NCBI RefSeq assembly: GCF_014673495.1
Contig: NZ_CP051006.1
Span: 6,262,001-6,326,000, forward strand
DNA from: Streptomyces griseofuscus
GTDB taxonomy: Bacteria; Actinomycetota; Actinomycetes; Streptomycetales; Streptomycetaceae
DNA: 64,000 bases
Reading direction: 5' to 3'
Positions 56,732-64,000 of this stretch are shown piece by piece. The notes beneath the pieces were generated by a model, which was not told the origin of the DNA, searched no databases, and saw only the letters and a list, made by a program, of their open reading frames with translations. Both the position numbers and the translations under genes were made by a program. The first letter of the stretch is position 1. Each line of letters starts with the position of its first letter.

Positions 56732-58171
56732 ATGCGCCGAGCAAAGATCGTTTGTACATTGGGGCCCGCCACCGACTCGTACGACCAGATCAAGGCACTG
56801 GTCGAGGCCGGAATGGACGTCGCCCGCTTCAACCTCAGCCACGGCACCCGCGCCGAACACGAGGAGCGTTACCAGCGCGTGCGCAAGGCTGCTGACGAAA
56901 CCGGCCGCAGTGTCGGAATCCTCGCCGACCTTCAAGGTCCGAAGATCCGCCTCGGCCGTTTCGCCGAAGGTCCGGTACTCCTTGAACGCGGCGATGAGTT
57001 CACCATCACCGTCGAGGACGGCGTGGAGGGCGATCGCCACCGCTGCGGCACCACTTACGCGGGGCTCGCCGGGGACGTCACCCCCGGCGAACGCGTGCTG
57101 GTGGACGACGGCCGGGTCTGCCTGGAGGTCACCGCCGTCGACGGCCCCCGGGTGCGCACCCGGGTGATCGAGGGCGGCATGGTCTCCGACCACAAGGGCC
57201 TCAATCTGCCCGGCGTCGCCGTCTCGGTGCCCGCCCTGTCCGAGAAGGACGAGGAGGACCTGCGCTGGGCGCTGCACATCGGGGTCGACATCATCGCCCT
57301 CTCCTTCGTGCGCAGCGGCGACGACGCCCGGGTGGTGCACCGCATCATGGCCGAGGAGGGCCGCCGCCTCCCGGTGATCGCCAAGATCGAGAAGCCGCAG
57401 GCGGTGGCCAACCTGGACGACATCGTGGCCGCCTTCGACGGGCTGATGGTCGCGCGCGGCGACCTCGGGGTGGAGATGCCCCTGGAGCAGGTGCCGATCG
57501 TCCAGAAGCGCGCCATCAAGCTCGCCCGGCGCAACGCCAAGCCGGTCATCGTCGCCACCCAGATGCTCGACTCCATGATCGACAACGCCCGGCCCACCCG
57601 TGCCGAGGCCTCCGACGTGGCCAACGCGGTCCTCGACGGCACGGACGCGGTGATGCTCTCCGGCGAGACCAGCGTCGGCAAGTACCCGGTCGAGACCGTG
57701 CGCACCATGGCGAAGATCGTCATGGCGGCCGAGGAGGACATGCTGGCCAAGGGGCTGCCGCCGCTGACCGAGCGGAACAAGCCGCGCACCCAGGGCGGCG
57801 CGGTCGCCCGCGCGGCCGCCGAGATGGGCGACTTCCTCGGCGCCAAGTTCCTGGTGGCCTTCACCCAGTCCGGGGACACCGCCCGCCGGCTCTCCCGCTA
57901 CCGCCCGCCGATTCCGCTGCTCGCCTTCACCCCCGAGCCGGCCACCCGCTCCCAGCTCAGCCTCACCTGGGGCGCCGAGACCTTCCTCGGCCCGCATGTC
58001 GACTCCACCGACGCCATGGTCGAGCAGGTGGACGAACTGCTGCTGCGGTACGGCCGCTGCGAGAAGGGCGACGTCGTGGTGATCACGGCCGGCTCCCCGC
58101 CCGGGGTCTCCGGCTCCACCAACATGGTCCGCGTCCACCACATCGGCGAGGACGACGACCCGGAGGCGTGA
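56732..58171 (+). CDS. pyk: Pyruvate kinase
   Basis: A 479-residue glycolytic enzyme producing pyruvate and ATP from phosphoenolpyruvate and ADP. MRRAKIVCTLGPATDSYDQIK and ARFNLSHGTRAEHEER form the start of the barrel, IAKIEKPQAVANLDDI contains the catalytic Lys and Glu, and ATQMLDSMIDNARPTRAEASDVANAVLDGTDAVMLS is the family signature. The C-terminal allosteric domain is complete. It is a single-gene unit followed by a hairpin and a tRNA on the other strand. Confidence 0.97.
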   Translation: MRRAKIVCTLGPATDSYDQIKALVEAGMDVARFNLSHGTRAEHEERYQRVRKAADETGRSVGILADLQGPKIRLGRFAEGPVLLERGDEFTITVEDGVEGDRHRCGTTYAGLAGDVTPGERVLVDDGRVCLEVTAVDGPRVRTRVIEGGMVSDHKGLNLPGVAVSVPALSEKDEEDLRWALHIGVDIIALSFVRSGDDARVVHRIMAEEGRRLPVIAKIEKPQAVANLDDIVAAFDGLMVARGDLGVEMPLEQVPIVQKRAIKLARRNAKPVIVATQMLDSMIDNARPTRAEASDVANAVLDGTDAVMLSGETSVGKYPVETVRTMAKIVMAAEEDMLAKGLPPLTERNKPRTQGGAVARAAAEMGDFLGAKFLVAFTQSGDTARRLSRYRPPIPLLAFTPEPATRSQLSLTWGAETFLGPHVDSTDAMVEQVDELLLRYGRCEKGDVVVITAGSPPGVSGSTNMVRVHHIGEDDDPEA

Positions 58172-58228
58172 GCGGCGACCCGGACGCGTGAGCGACGGCC
58201 GGGAGCGTACGCGGCCGGGAACGAGAAA

Positions 58229-58251
58229 GGGCCCCTTCGTCGAAGGGGCCC
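58229..58251 (+). terminator. Hairpin terminator after pyk
   Basis: A 10-bp perfect stem GGGCCCCTTC/GAAGGGGCCC (58229-58238 and 58242-58251) with loop GTC, 57 bp after the pyk stop. It has no U run. Confidence 0.7.
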
Positions 58252-58282
58252 GCACAAACCTGCGAATCAAGAAAACCGGTGA

Positions 58283-58297
58283 CCTTGGAAAACAAGG
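58283..58297 (-). terminator. Small terminator downstream of the tRNA
   Basis: Reading the minus strand after the tRNA 3' end: CTTTTT, then the hairpin CCTTG-TTTTC-CAAGG. The stem is only 5 bp but is flanked by T runs, suitable for ending the tRNA transcript. Confidence 0.45.
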
Positions 58298-58303
58298 AAA
58301 AAG

Positions 58304-58378
58304 TGCCCCGGGTCGGACTCGAACCGACACTGTACGGGTTTTGAATCCGTTGCCTGCTGCCAATTGGGCTACCGGGGC
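58304..58378 (-). tRNA. tRNA with CAA anticodon (tRNA-Leu by anticodon), short variable loop
   Basis: A 75-base cloverleaf: acceptor GCCCCGG/CCGGGGC, D arm GCCC...AGGC with GG in the loop, anticodon arm ACGGA-TTCAAAA-CCCGT, a five-base variable loop ACAGT, T arm GTCGG-TTCGAGT-CCGAC and discriminator A. The anticodon at the usual positions is CAA, decoding UUG leucine. Leucine tRNAs normally have a long variable arm, which is missing here, and the last anticodon-stem pair is an A-C mismatch. The 3' CCA is not encoded. The tRNA call is secure; the amino-acid identity is less so. Confidence 0.85.
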
Positions 58379-58478
58379 TCGCAGAATCAAAGGTTTCCCC
58401 CGACCCTCCGCGCGTCCACCATACCGTAGCTAGGTAGGCTCTTGTCAGCAGTACCCCTGCACCGAACGAGGAGCCCCC

Positions 58479-59135
58479 GTGACCGCCGAGTCGCCCCAGC
58501 CCGTAGACGCGCCCGACGACGACAAGTCGCACGTGCCTCCGCTGACGACCCGTGTCGTCATCGCCGAGGACGAGGCACTGATCCGCCTCGACCTCAAGGA
58601 GATGCTGGAGGAGGAGGGGTACACCGTCGTCGGTGAGGCCGGCGACGGCGAGCAGGCGATCGAGCTGGCCCGCGAGCACCGGCCGGACCTGGTCATCCTG
58701 GATGTGAAGATGCCCAAGCTGGACGGCATCTCCGCGGCCGAGAAGATCGCCGAGGAGTCCATCGCCCCGGTCCTGATGCTCACCGCCTTCTCCCAGCGCG
58801 ACCTGGTCGAGCGTGCCCGGGACGCCGGCGCGATGGCGTACCTGGTCAAGCCGTTCAGCAAGAGCGACGTGGTGCCGGCGATCGAGATGGCCGTCTCCCG
58901 CTTCACCGAGCTGAAGCAGCTGGAGCAGGAGGTCGCCGACCTCACCCTGCGCCTGGAGACCCGCAAGCTGGTCGACCGCGCCAAGTCCATCCTCCAGACC
59001 GAGTACGGCCTGACCGAGCCGGCCGCCTTCCGCTGGATCCAGAAGACCTCCATGGACCGCCGCATGTCGATGCAGCAGGTCGCCGAGGCCGTGATCACGG
59101 ACAACGAGGAGAAGAAGGCCGCCAAGAACGGCTGA
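58479..59135 (+). CDS. ANTAR-domain response regulator, PdtaR-like
   Basis: A 218-residue two-component regulator. The receiver domain (about residues 24-140) has phospho-acceptor D75 in LVILDVKMPKLDG with supporting DE and Lys (YLVKPFSKSD). The C-terminal ANTAR domain (LRLETRKLVDRAKSILQ and AFRWIQKTSMDRRMSM) binds paired RNA hairpins and acts as an antiterminator. The mycobacterial homologue PdtaR pairs with the kinase PdtaS, which is not in this window. GTG 58479 is the start. The first 23 residues are Pro/Asp-rich. The gene ends at an exceptionally long hairpin. Confidence 0.93.
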   Translation: MTAESPQPVDAPDDDKSHVPPLTTRVVIAEDEALIRLDLKEMLEEEGYTVVGEAGDGEQAIELAREHRPDLVILDVKMPKLDGISAAEKIAEESIAPVLMLTAFSQRDLVERARDAGAMAYLVKPFSKSDVVPAIEMAVSRFTELKQLEQEVADLTLRLETRKLVDRAKSILQTEYGLTEPAAFRWIQKTSMDRRMSMQQVAEAVITDNEEKKAAKNG

Positions 59136-59147
59136 GCCCGTTCCCGC

Positions 59148-59199
59148 GTACGACGATGCCCGCGCCCCCTGCGGAAAGGGGGCGCGGGCATCGTCGTAC
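59148..59199. terminator. Bidirectional terminator between response regulator and livF
   Basis: A perfect 23-bp inverted repeat (59148-59170 with 59177-59199) and a six-base loop GCGGAA, placed between the converging response regulator and livF genes, 12 bp from each. It is suited to stop transcription from both sides. Confidence 0.85.
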
Positions 59200-59210
59200 C
59201 AGAGAGGGTG

Positions 59211-59927
59211 TCAGTCCTCGCCCAGATACGCCTTGCGGACCGACTCGTCGTGCAGCAGGTCCTGTCCGCTGCCGGACAGCACGATCGAGCCCACCTCCAT
59301 CACATGGCCCTGGTCGGCGAGCGAGAGCGCCGCCTGGGCGTTCTGCTCGACCAGCAGGATGGTGGTGCCCTGGGACTTCAGCTCCGCGATCGTCGCCAGG
59401 ATCTTCTGCATCATGATCGGCGACAGACCCATGGACGGCTCGTCCAGCATCAGCAGCTTGGGCCGGGACATCAGCGCCCTGCCCATGGCCAGCATCTGCT
59501 GCTCGCCGCCCGATAGGGTGCCCGCGGCCTGCTTGCGCCGCTCTCCCAGGATCGGGAAGAGGTCGTAGGCGCGCTGGATGTCCTGCTCGATGCCGTCCTT
59601 GTCCTTGCGCAGGAAGGCGCCGAGCTGGAGGTTCTCCGCGATGCTCAGACGCGGGAAGATGTGCCGGCCCTCGGGGGAGTGGGCGAGTCCCAGGGCGACG
59701 ATCTTGTGCGCCGGGACGCCGCTGAGCGGCTTGCCGTCGAAAAGGATCTTGCCGCCGACCGGCTTGAGCAGCCCGGACAGGGTGCGCAGGGTGGTCGTCT
59801 TACCGGCGCCGTTGGTGCCGATGAGGGTCACGACCTGGCCGGCCTCGACGCTGAACGAGATGCCCTTGACGGCCTCGATCTTGCCGTAGGCGACCCTGAG
59901 GTCCTCGACCTCCAGCAGTGCGGTCAC
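59211..59927 (-). CDS. livF: Branched-chain amino acid ABC transporter ATPase LivF
   Basis: A 238-residue ATPase: Walker A GTNGAGKTT, signature LSGGEQQMLAMGRAL, Walker B LLMLDEPS with the glutamate, and the switch His region LLVEQNA. With LivG it powers import of leucine, isoleucine, valine or related substrates. It starts at GTG 59927 in a 4-base overlap with livG and is the last gene of the liv operon. Confidence 0.94.
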   Translation of the reverse strand: MTALLEVEDLRVAYGKIEAVKGISFSVEAGQVVTLIGTNGAGKTTTLRTLSGLLKPVGGKILFDGKPLSGVPAHKIVALGLAHSPEGRHIFPRLSIAENLQLGAFLRKDKDGIEQDIQRAYDLFPILGERRKQAAGTLSGGEQQMLAMGRALMSRPKLLMLDEPSMGLSPIMMQKILATIAELKSQGTTILLVEQNAQAALSLADQGHVMEVGSIVLSGSGQDLLHDESVRKAYLGED

Positions 59928-60919
59928 TGGGTCTCTCCCTCTGTGCTGTCGGCGGAACCAGCCGCCTCGACGTCGGCCGCCCCGGCCTCCGCCGCCTCGC
60001 CCTCGCCCTCGGCCGTGCCGGCCCGCGTCGCGTCGGCCGTGTCGGTCGCGGTCGCCGCGGCCTTCGCCGTGGCCACCGTCCCGGCCGTGTCCGCCGCGGC
60101 CGCTCCGGCCTCCGCCGCCTCGACCTCCGCGGCTTCCGCCGCGCCCGGCTCGCCCTCGAAGGGCTCGCCCAGGTAGGCGGCGATGACCCGCTCGTCGGCC
60201 TGGACGACCTCGGAGGTGCCCTCGATCAGCTTCTCGCCCTGTACGAGCACGGCGACGCGGTCGCACAGATTGAAGATGAACCGCATGTCGTGCTCGATGA
60301 CGAGGACGGCGATGCCCATGTCCCGGATGGCGAAGACCAGTTCCTCGGTGGTCCGGGTCTCCTGCGGGTTCATGCCCGCCGTCGGCTCGTCCAGGAGCAG
60401 CAGGCCGGGCTCGCTGGCCAGCGCCCGCGCGATCTCCAGCTTGCGCTGCTCGCCGTAGGGCAGATTGCGCGCCAGGTGCTCGCGCTTGTCGGCCAGGCCG
60501 ACGAACTCCAGGAGTTCCAGGGCCCGCGCCTCGGACTCGCGCTCGGCCTTGCGGAAGCCGGGGCCGCGCAGCAGCGCCGACCACAGGCCCTCCTTGGTCC
60601 GCGTGTGGCGGCCCACCAGGACGTTCTCCAGAACGGTCATGTTGGCGAAGAGCCGGATGTTCTGGAAGGTACGGGCGATGCCCGCCTGCGTCACCAGGTG
60701 CGGCTTGGGCGGCAGCACCTTGCCCTGGTAGGCGACGGTGCCCTCGGTGGGGACGTACAGGCCGGTGAGGCAGTTGAAGAAGGTGGTCTTGCCTGCGCCG
60801 TTCGGCCCAATCAGGCCGACGATCTCGCCGCTGTTCACCGTGAAGTCCACGGACCGTACGGCGGTCAGACCGCCGAACCGCATGGTGACGTCACGGGCTT
60901 GGAGTACAGGTGTCGTCAT
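59924..60919 (-). CDS. livG: Branched-chain amino acid ABC transporter ATPase LivG with Ala/Glu-rich tail
   Basis: A 331-residue protein. Residues 1-255 are a normal LivG ATPase (Walker A GPNGAGKTT, signature LPYGEQRKLEIARAL, Walker B LLLLDEPTAGMNP, IEHDMRF). The remaining 75 or so residues are an acidic Ala/Glu/Thr-rich low-complexity tail with repeated AAEAG/TAD units, which typical LivG proteins (about 255-290 residues) lack. The tail may be a disordered linker; its purpose is unknown. The stop overlaps livF. The Leu-binding subunits are encoded upstream in the same operon. Confidence 0.92.
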   Translation of the reverse strand: MTTPVLQARDVTMRFGGLTAVRSVDFTVNSGEIVGLIGPNGAGKTTFFNCLTGLYVPTEGTVAYQGKVLPPKPHLVTQAGIARTFQNIRLFANMTVLENVLVGRHTRTKEGLWSALLRGPGFRKAERESEARALELLEFVGLADKREHLARNLPYGEQRKLEIARALASEPGLLLLDEPTAGMNPQETRTTEELVFAIRDMGIAVLVIEHDMRFIFNLCDRVAVLVQGEKLIEGTSEVVQADERVIAAYLGEPFEGEPGAAEAAEVEAAEAGAAAADTAGTVATAKAAATATDTADATRAGTAEGEGEAAEAGAADVEAAGSADSTEGETQ

Positions 60920-60925
60920 GGTTCC

Positions 60926-62707
60926 TTACGCCCCTGCCTTGGTGACGGCCGTGTCCTCGGACAGCGTCGTCTGTGCCGGTACGTCGAGCTGGCCGGTCTC
61001 GTGGAACTCCAGCTTGCGGCGGCGGTTGGCGATGATGCCCTCCGGCCGGAACCGCATGAGCAGGATCAGCGCCACACCGAAGGCGAGCAGCTCGTAGTTC
61101 TGCATGAACTGGAGCTTCTCCGGGATGAGGTAGAGCAGGCTGGCGCCGAGCAGCGGGCCGCTGACGGTGCCCATGCCGCCGAGGACGACGGCGGCCAGCA
61201 GGAAGGCCGAGTTGGGCGGGGCGGCGCCGGCGAACTGGTACGGCTGCGGGTTGACGCTGTAGTTCACATGCGCCATCACGGTGCCGGCCAGACCCGCCAG
61301 GGAGGCGCCGAGCGCGAACGCGATCAGCTTGACCCGGAAGCCGTTGATGCCCATGGCGGTCGCGGCGGTCTCGTCCTCGCGGATGGCGATCCAGGAGCGG
61401 CCGATACGGGAGTCGGCGGCGCGGGTGAAGACGAGCACCACGATGGCCGTGATGATCAGCATCAGGAACAGGTAGTTGGCGAACCGGCCGAGGGTGAACG
61501 AGCCGAGGGTGTGGGCGTCGCCCAGGTTGAACCCGAAGAGCTGGATGTCGGGGATCTGGGTGATGCCGTTGGGTCCGCGGGTGACGTTCGGACCGGAGTC
61601 GCCGTCCAGGTTGTTGACGGTGATGCGGAAGATCTCTCCGAAGCCGAGCGTCACGATGGCCAGGTAGTCACCGCGCAGCCGCAGCGTCGGACCGCCGATC
61701 AGGACACCGAAGACCAGCGAGGCGGCCATGCCGGTGAGCGCGGCGGCCCAGAAGGGGAAGTGCACCTGGAAGGGCGAGTACTCGGAGCCGGAGACCAGGG
61801 CGGCCGCGTAGGCGCCGACGCCGAGGAAGGCGACGTAACCGAGGTCGAGCAGACCGGTGAGGCCGACGACGATGTTCAGGCCGAGCGCGACGGTGGCGAA
61901 GATGAGGATGTTCACGCCGATGTTGGCGTTGTGGTCGTTGCTCTGCGTGAACGGGAAGATCACGGCGGCCACGAACGCCAGGCAGGCCGCGAAGCCCTTG
62001 TGGCGGGTGGACATGGTCGTGTACCGGTCCAGGAGCCCGGCGTGCACCAGGCCCCAGGCGGCGAAGACGCAGATCAGCAGGAAGCCGATGAAGGTCTCGC
62101 TGTCATCGTCGTCGATACCGATGCCGTAGGTGAAGACCACCAGGCCGAGGGCGGTGCCGACGGTGACGACGGCGCGTTCCACGAGCGGCGACAGGGTGCC
62201 GGGGCGGGGCTGGTCGGGCTTGGTGAGATAGCCCTTGAGACCGGTGCCCGGGGCCGGGTGCGGCAGGGCGAGGGCGCCGAGCACGGGCAGCAGGGAGGCG
62301 ACCATCGCCACGTATGCGCCCGGGTCGAGGTTGACCAGTCCGCCGAGGTCGACGGCGATGGCGATACCGGTGAACCAGCAGACGGCGAACGCCGACAGAG
62401 CGGTCAGGAACACCGGGCTGGTGGCGCCCGCCGGGTTCAGCCAGCCGAGCCCCTTCACCCGCCACAGGGCGAGCACGTACAGCAGGGTGAGCGCGCCGGC
62501 GACCAGGGCCAGGATCTGGAGTCCGGCCGGGTAGCCGTAGATGGTCAGGTTGCCGGGGAAGTCGGGCGTCCAGGTCCAGCTCATGAAGGCGCTGGCGATG
62601 GTGCCGACGGCGCCGACGGCGATGAGCGGCCGGGCCACGGCGGCCGGGAGCGGCAGGGGGCCGCGCTCCACCGGGGTCTGGAGGGTGGTGTCGGTCATGG
62701 TGCTCAC
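60926..62707 (-). CDS. livM: Branched-chain amino acid ABC transporter permease LivM (extended form)
   Basis: A protein of about 593 residues. The C-terminal 330 residues are the LivM permease core (NILIFATVALGLNIVVGLTGLLDLGYVAFLGVGAY, RSWIAIREDETAATAMGIN, VVLGGMGTVSGPLLGA). The first 240 or so residues add five to six further transmembrane helices absent from E. coli LivM, a form usual in Streptomyces. GTG 62707 is chosen because it overlaps the livH stop by four bases; ATG 62698 would also work. The livG start lies seven bases past its stop. Confidence 0.9.
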   Translation of the reverse strand: MSTMTDTTLQTPVERGPLPLPAAVARPLIAVGAVGTIASAFMSWTWTPDFPGNLTIYGYPAGLQILALVAGALTLLYVLALWRVKGLGWLNPAGATSPVFLTALSAFAVCWFTGIAIAVDLGGLVNLDPGAYVAMVASLLPVLGALALPHPAPGTGLKGYLTKPDQPRPGTLSPLVERAVVTVGTALGLVVFTYGIGIDDDDSETFIGFLLICVFAAWGLVHAGLLDRYTTMSTRHKGFAACLAFVAAVIFPFTQSNDHNANIGVNILIFATVALGLNIVVGLTGLLDLGYVAFLGVGAYAAALVSGSEYSPFQVHFPFWAAALTGMAASLVFGVLIGGPTLRLRGDYLAIVTLGFGEIFRITVNNLDGDSGPNVTRGPNGITQIPDIQLFGFNLGDAHTLGSFTLGRFANYLFLMLIITAIVVLVFTRAADSRIGRSWIAIREDETAATAMGINGFRVKLIAFALGASLAGLAGTVMAHVNYSVNPQPYQFAGAAPPNSAFLLAAVVLGGMGTVSGPLLGASLLYLIPEKLQFMQNYELLAFGVALILLMRFRPEGIIANRRRKLEFHETGQLDVPAQTTLSEDTAVTKAGA

Positions 62708-63633
62708 GCCCTGTCCGCGACGCGTTCGCCGAGCAGACCTTGTGGTCTGAAGAGGAGTACGAGGATGAGGAGGACGAAGGCCCACACCGGCGCCCAGCCC
62801 TGGCCGCCGAGCTGGTGCATGCCGGGGATGTCCGCGATGTAGGCGGTCGCCATGGCCTCGGCGATGCCGAGGACGAGTCCGCCGAGCATGGCGCCGTAGA
62901 TGTTGCCGATGCCACCGAGGACGGCCGCGGTGAAGGCCTTGAGGCCGGCGAGGAAGCCCATGTCGTAGGAGACCGAGCCGTACTTGAGGCCGTACGCGGT
63001 GCCCGCGACCGCCGCGAACAGGCCGCCGATGGCGAACGCGATCACGATGATGCGGTTGGTGTCGATGCCCATCAGCTGGGCGGTGTCCGGGTCCTGCGCG
63101 GTGGCCTGCATGGCACGGCCGGTGCGCGAGAGCCGGACGAAGAAGGCGAGGATCGCCATGCACACCGGGGCGGCGATGATCAGGAAGAGGTCGCCGCTCT
63201 GCACGGTGACCGAGCCCAGGTGGTAGGGCCCGAAGGGCAGCTGCGGGAAGACCCGGGCGGCCTTGGCGTTCGGGTACAGGTTGAAGACGAGCTGCTGGAG
63301 CGCGAGCGAGAGACCGATGGCCGTGATGAGCGGCGCCAGGCGTGGCGCGCCGCGTAGCGGCCGGTAGGCGAAGCGTTCGGCGCCGACGGCGATGAGTACG
63401 GCGACCAGGGCGCCGCCGACGAGCATCGCCGGCAGGGCTATCCACATGGATACGCCGTCCGGCAGGACGAGATACACCGTGAGGGCGCCGAAGCCTCCCG
63501 TCATGAAGATCTCGCCGTGAGCGAAGTTGATGAGCTGGACGATGCCGTACACCATCGTGTATCCGATGGCGATCAGACCGTACATCGAGCCGAGGAACAG
63601 CCCGTTGGCCAGCTGCTGCGGCAGGGTGTTCAC
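62704..63633 (-). CDS. livH: Branched-chain amino acid ABC transporter permease LivH
   Basis: A 309-residue permease with eight hydrophobic segments. LANGLFLGSMYGLIAIGYTMVYGIVQLINFAHGEIFMTGGF is the standard LivH beginning, split by the conserved NFAHGE loop, and GLKAFTAAVLGGIGNIYGAMLGGLVLG is the cytoplasmic EAA-like coupling region. It forms the membrane channel with LivM. The start is ATG 63633. A gap of 108 bp separates it from the binding-protein gene. Confidence 0.95.
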   Translation of the reverse strand: MNTLPQQLANGLFLGSMYGLIAIGYTMVYGIVQLINFAHGEIFMTGGFGALTVYLVLPDGVSMWIALPAMLVGGALVAVLIAVGAERFAYRPLRGAPRLAPLITAIGLSLALQQLVFNLYPNAKAARVFPQLPFGPYHLGSVTVQSGDLFLIIAAPVCMAILAFFVRLSRTGRAMQATAQDPDTAQLMGIDTNRIIVIAFAIGGLFAAVAGTAYGLKYGSVSYDMGFLAGLKAFTAAVLGGIGNIYGAMLGGLVLGIAEAMATAYIADIPGMHQLGGQGWAPVWAFVLLILVLLFRPQGLLGERVADRA

Positions 63634-63741
63634 CGCATGGCCTCCATGTGGTGGGGAGAGTCAAGGGGGCGGTAGAGGGCGGGCCGCGCGGTGACGGTGG
63701 TCATTGCCGCGCGGCCCTGGAGTCGCGATGGGTGCCGCGGG

Positions 63742-64000
63742 CTACTTGGGGTTGGCGACGCCGCTCTTGACGGACTTCCACGCACCGTTGACGACCTGGT
63801 AGACGGTCAGCTGCTTGTTCGTGGTGTCACCGAACTCGTCGAACGAGATCTTGCCGGAGATGCCGTCGAAGGAGTTGTGCTGCACGGCGTCGACGACCTG
63901 GGCGCGGGCGTCGTCGGGGAGCTTGCCGTCCTTGATGACCTGGCCGACGGCCTTGATGATCGCGGTGGCGGCGTCGTAGGAGTACGAGCCGTAGGTGCCG
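63742..64000 (-). CDS. livK: Branched-chain amino acid ABC transporter substrate-binding protein, C-terminal end (partial)
   Basis: The last 86 codons of a periplasmic-binding-fold lipoprotein-type gene that continues beyond the window. The visible end, starting GTYGSYSYDAATAII and ending VVNGAWKSVKSGVANPK, is typical of type I binding proteins for leucine and related amino acids (YDA helix, FDEFGD near the hinge). It lies 108 bp upstream of livH in the same orientation, the usual first position of a liv operon. The N-terminus and signal peptide are outside the window. Confidence 0.9.
   Translation of the reverse strand, partial: GTYGSYSYDAATAIIKAVGQVIKDGKLPDDARAQVVDAVQHNSFDGISGKISFDEFGDTTNKQLTVYQVVNGAWKSVKSGVANPK

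Noticed and set aside
59918..62842. Long plus-strand open frame opposite livG and livM
   Set aside because: Composition is that of a GC-rich antisense frame and it has no ribosome-binding site or motif.

Overview
The window is about 72-74% G+C with strong third-position GC bias, GTG/TTG starts, ATGA-type gene overlaps and a fused HisA/TrpF enzyme (PriA), all of which point to a Streptomyces chromosome. Most of it is core metabolism: his, trp, gltBD, pyk and liv genes. There is no phage, insertion sequence, integrase or CRISPR array.

Region by region. (1) 1-7058: a histidine operon hisC(partial)-hisB-small membrane protein-hisH-priA-ridA-hisF on the + strand, an ArsR-like regulator with its own palindromic site and an MFS exporter, two minus-strand single genes (VOC protein, TIGR03085 protein), then hisI. 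(2) 7070-14704: trpE directly after hisI, two small membrane proteins, a DUF2752 protein, then trpC-trpM-trpB-trpA and a membrane-anchored DsbA-like thioredoxin. (3) 14801-15787: lgt, followed by a strong terminator and a tandem 184-bp repeat. (4) 16616-24537, minus strand: seven translationally coupled genes, namely four different ADP-ribosylglycohydrolase paralogues, a ribokinase, a class III CoA-transferase and a CitE-like lyase. I regard this as the best candidate for an undescribed system. (5) 24813-32072: a VIT1/CCC1 iron/manganese transporter preceded by a clear iron box, then gltB-gltD. (6) 32196-33961: a divergent rhomboid protease with an N-terminal zinc domain and a TerF-like VWA protein. 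(7) 33972-44906: two acyl-CoA dehydrogenases, three short-chain dehydrogenases, a TetR regulator, a thiolase, a nitronate-monooxygenase-like reductase, two CoA-transferase-family subunits and an enoyl-CoA hydratase. Gene content, lengths and layout match the mycobacterial KstR2 regulon for steroid C/D-ring (HIP) catabolism, and a KstR2-like operator lies in each of the two divergent promoters. (8) 45071-51910: a zinc-ribbon metallopeptidase, a GH35 beta-galactosidase with a divergent AraC regulator, an AroQ chorismate mutase and aminopeptidase N. (9) 51924-53718: a long imperfect palindrome, an NmrA-like protein and a GNAT acetyltransferase. (10) 53801-56604: an orphan decarboxylase plus N-hydroxylase pair resembling desA-desB. 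(11) 56732-59135: pyk, an unusual tRNA with a CAA anticodon, and an ANTAR response regulator. (12) 59211-64000: the liv operon livF-livG-livM-livH and the end of livK, on the minus strand.

Together the his, trp and gltBD genes form the amino-acid core. The steroid-type cluster and the ADP-ribosylglycohydrolase operon look like accessory catabolic units set into that core. Two of the longest intergenic stretches carry tandem duplications of roughly 200 bp, and both lie between converging genes.
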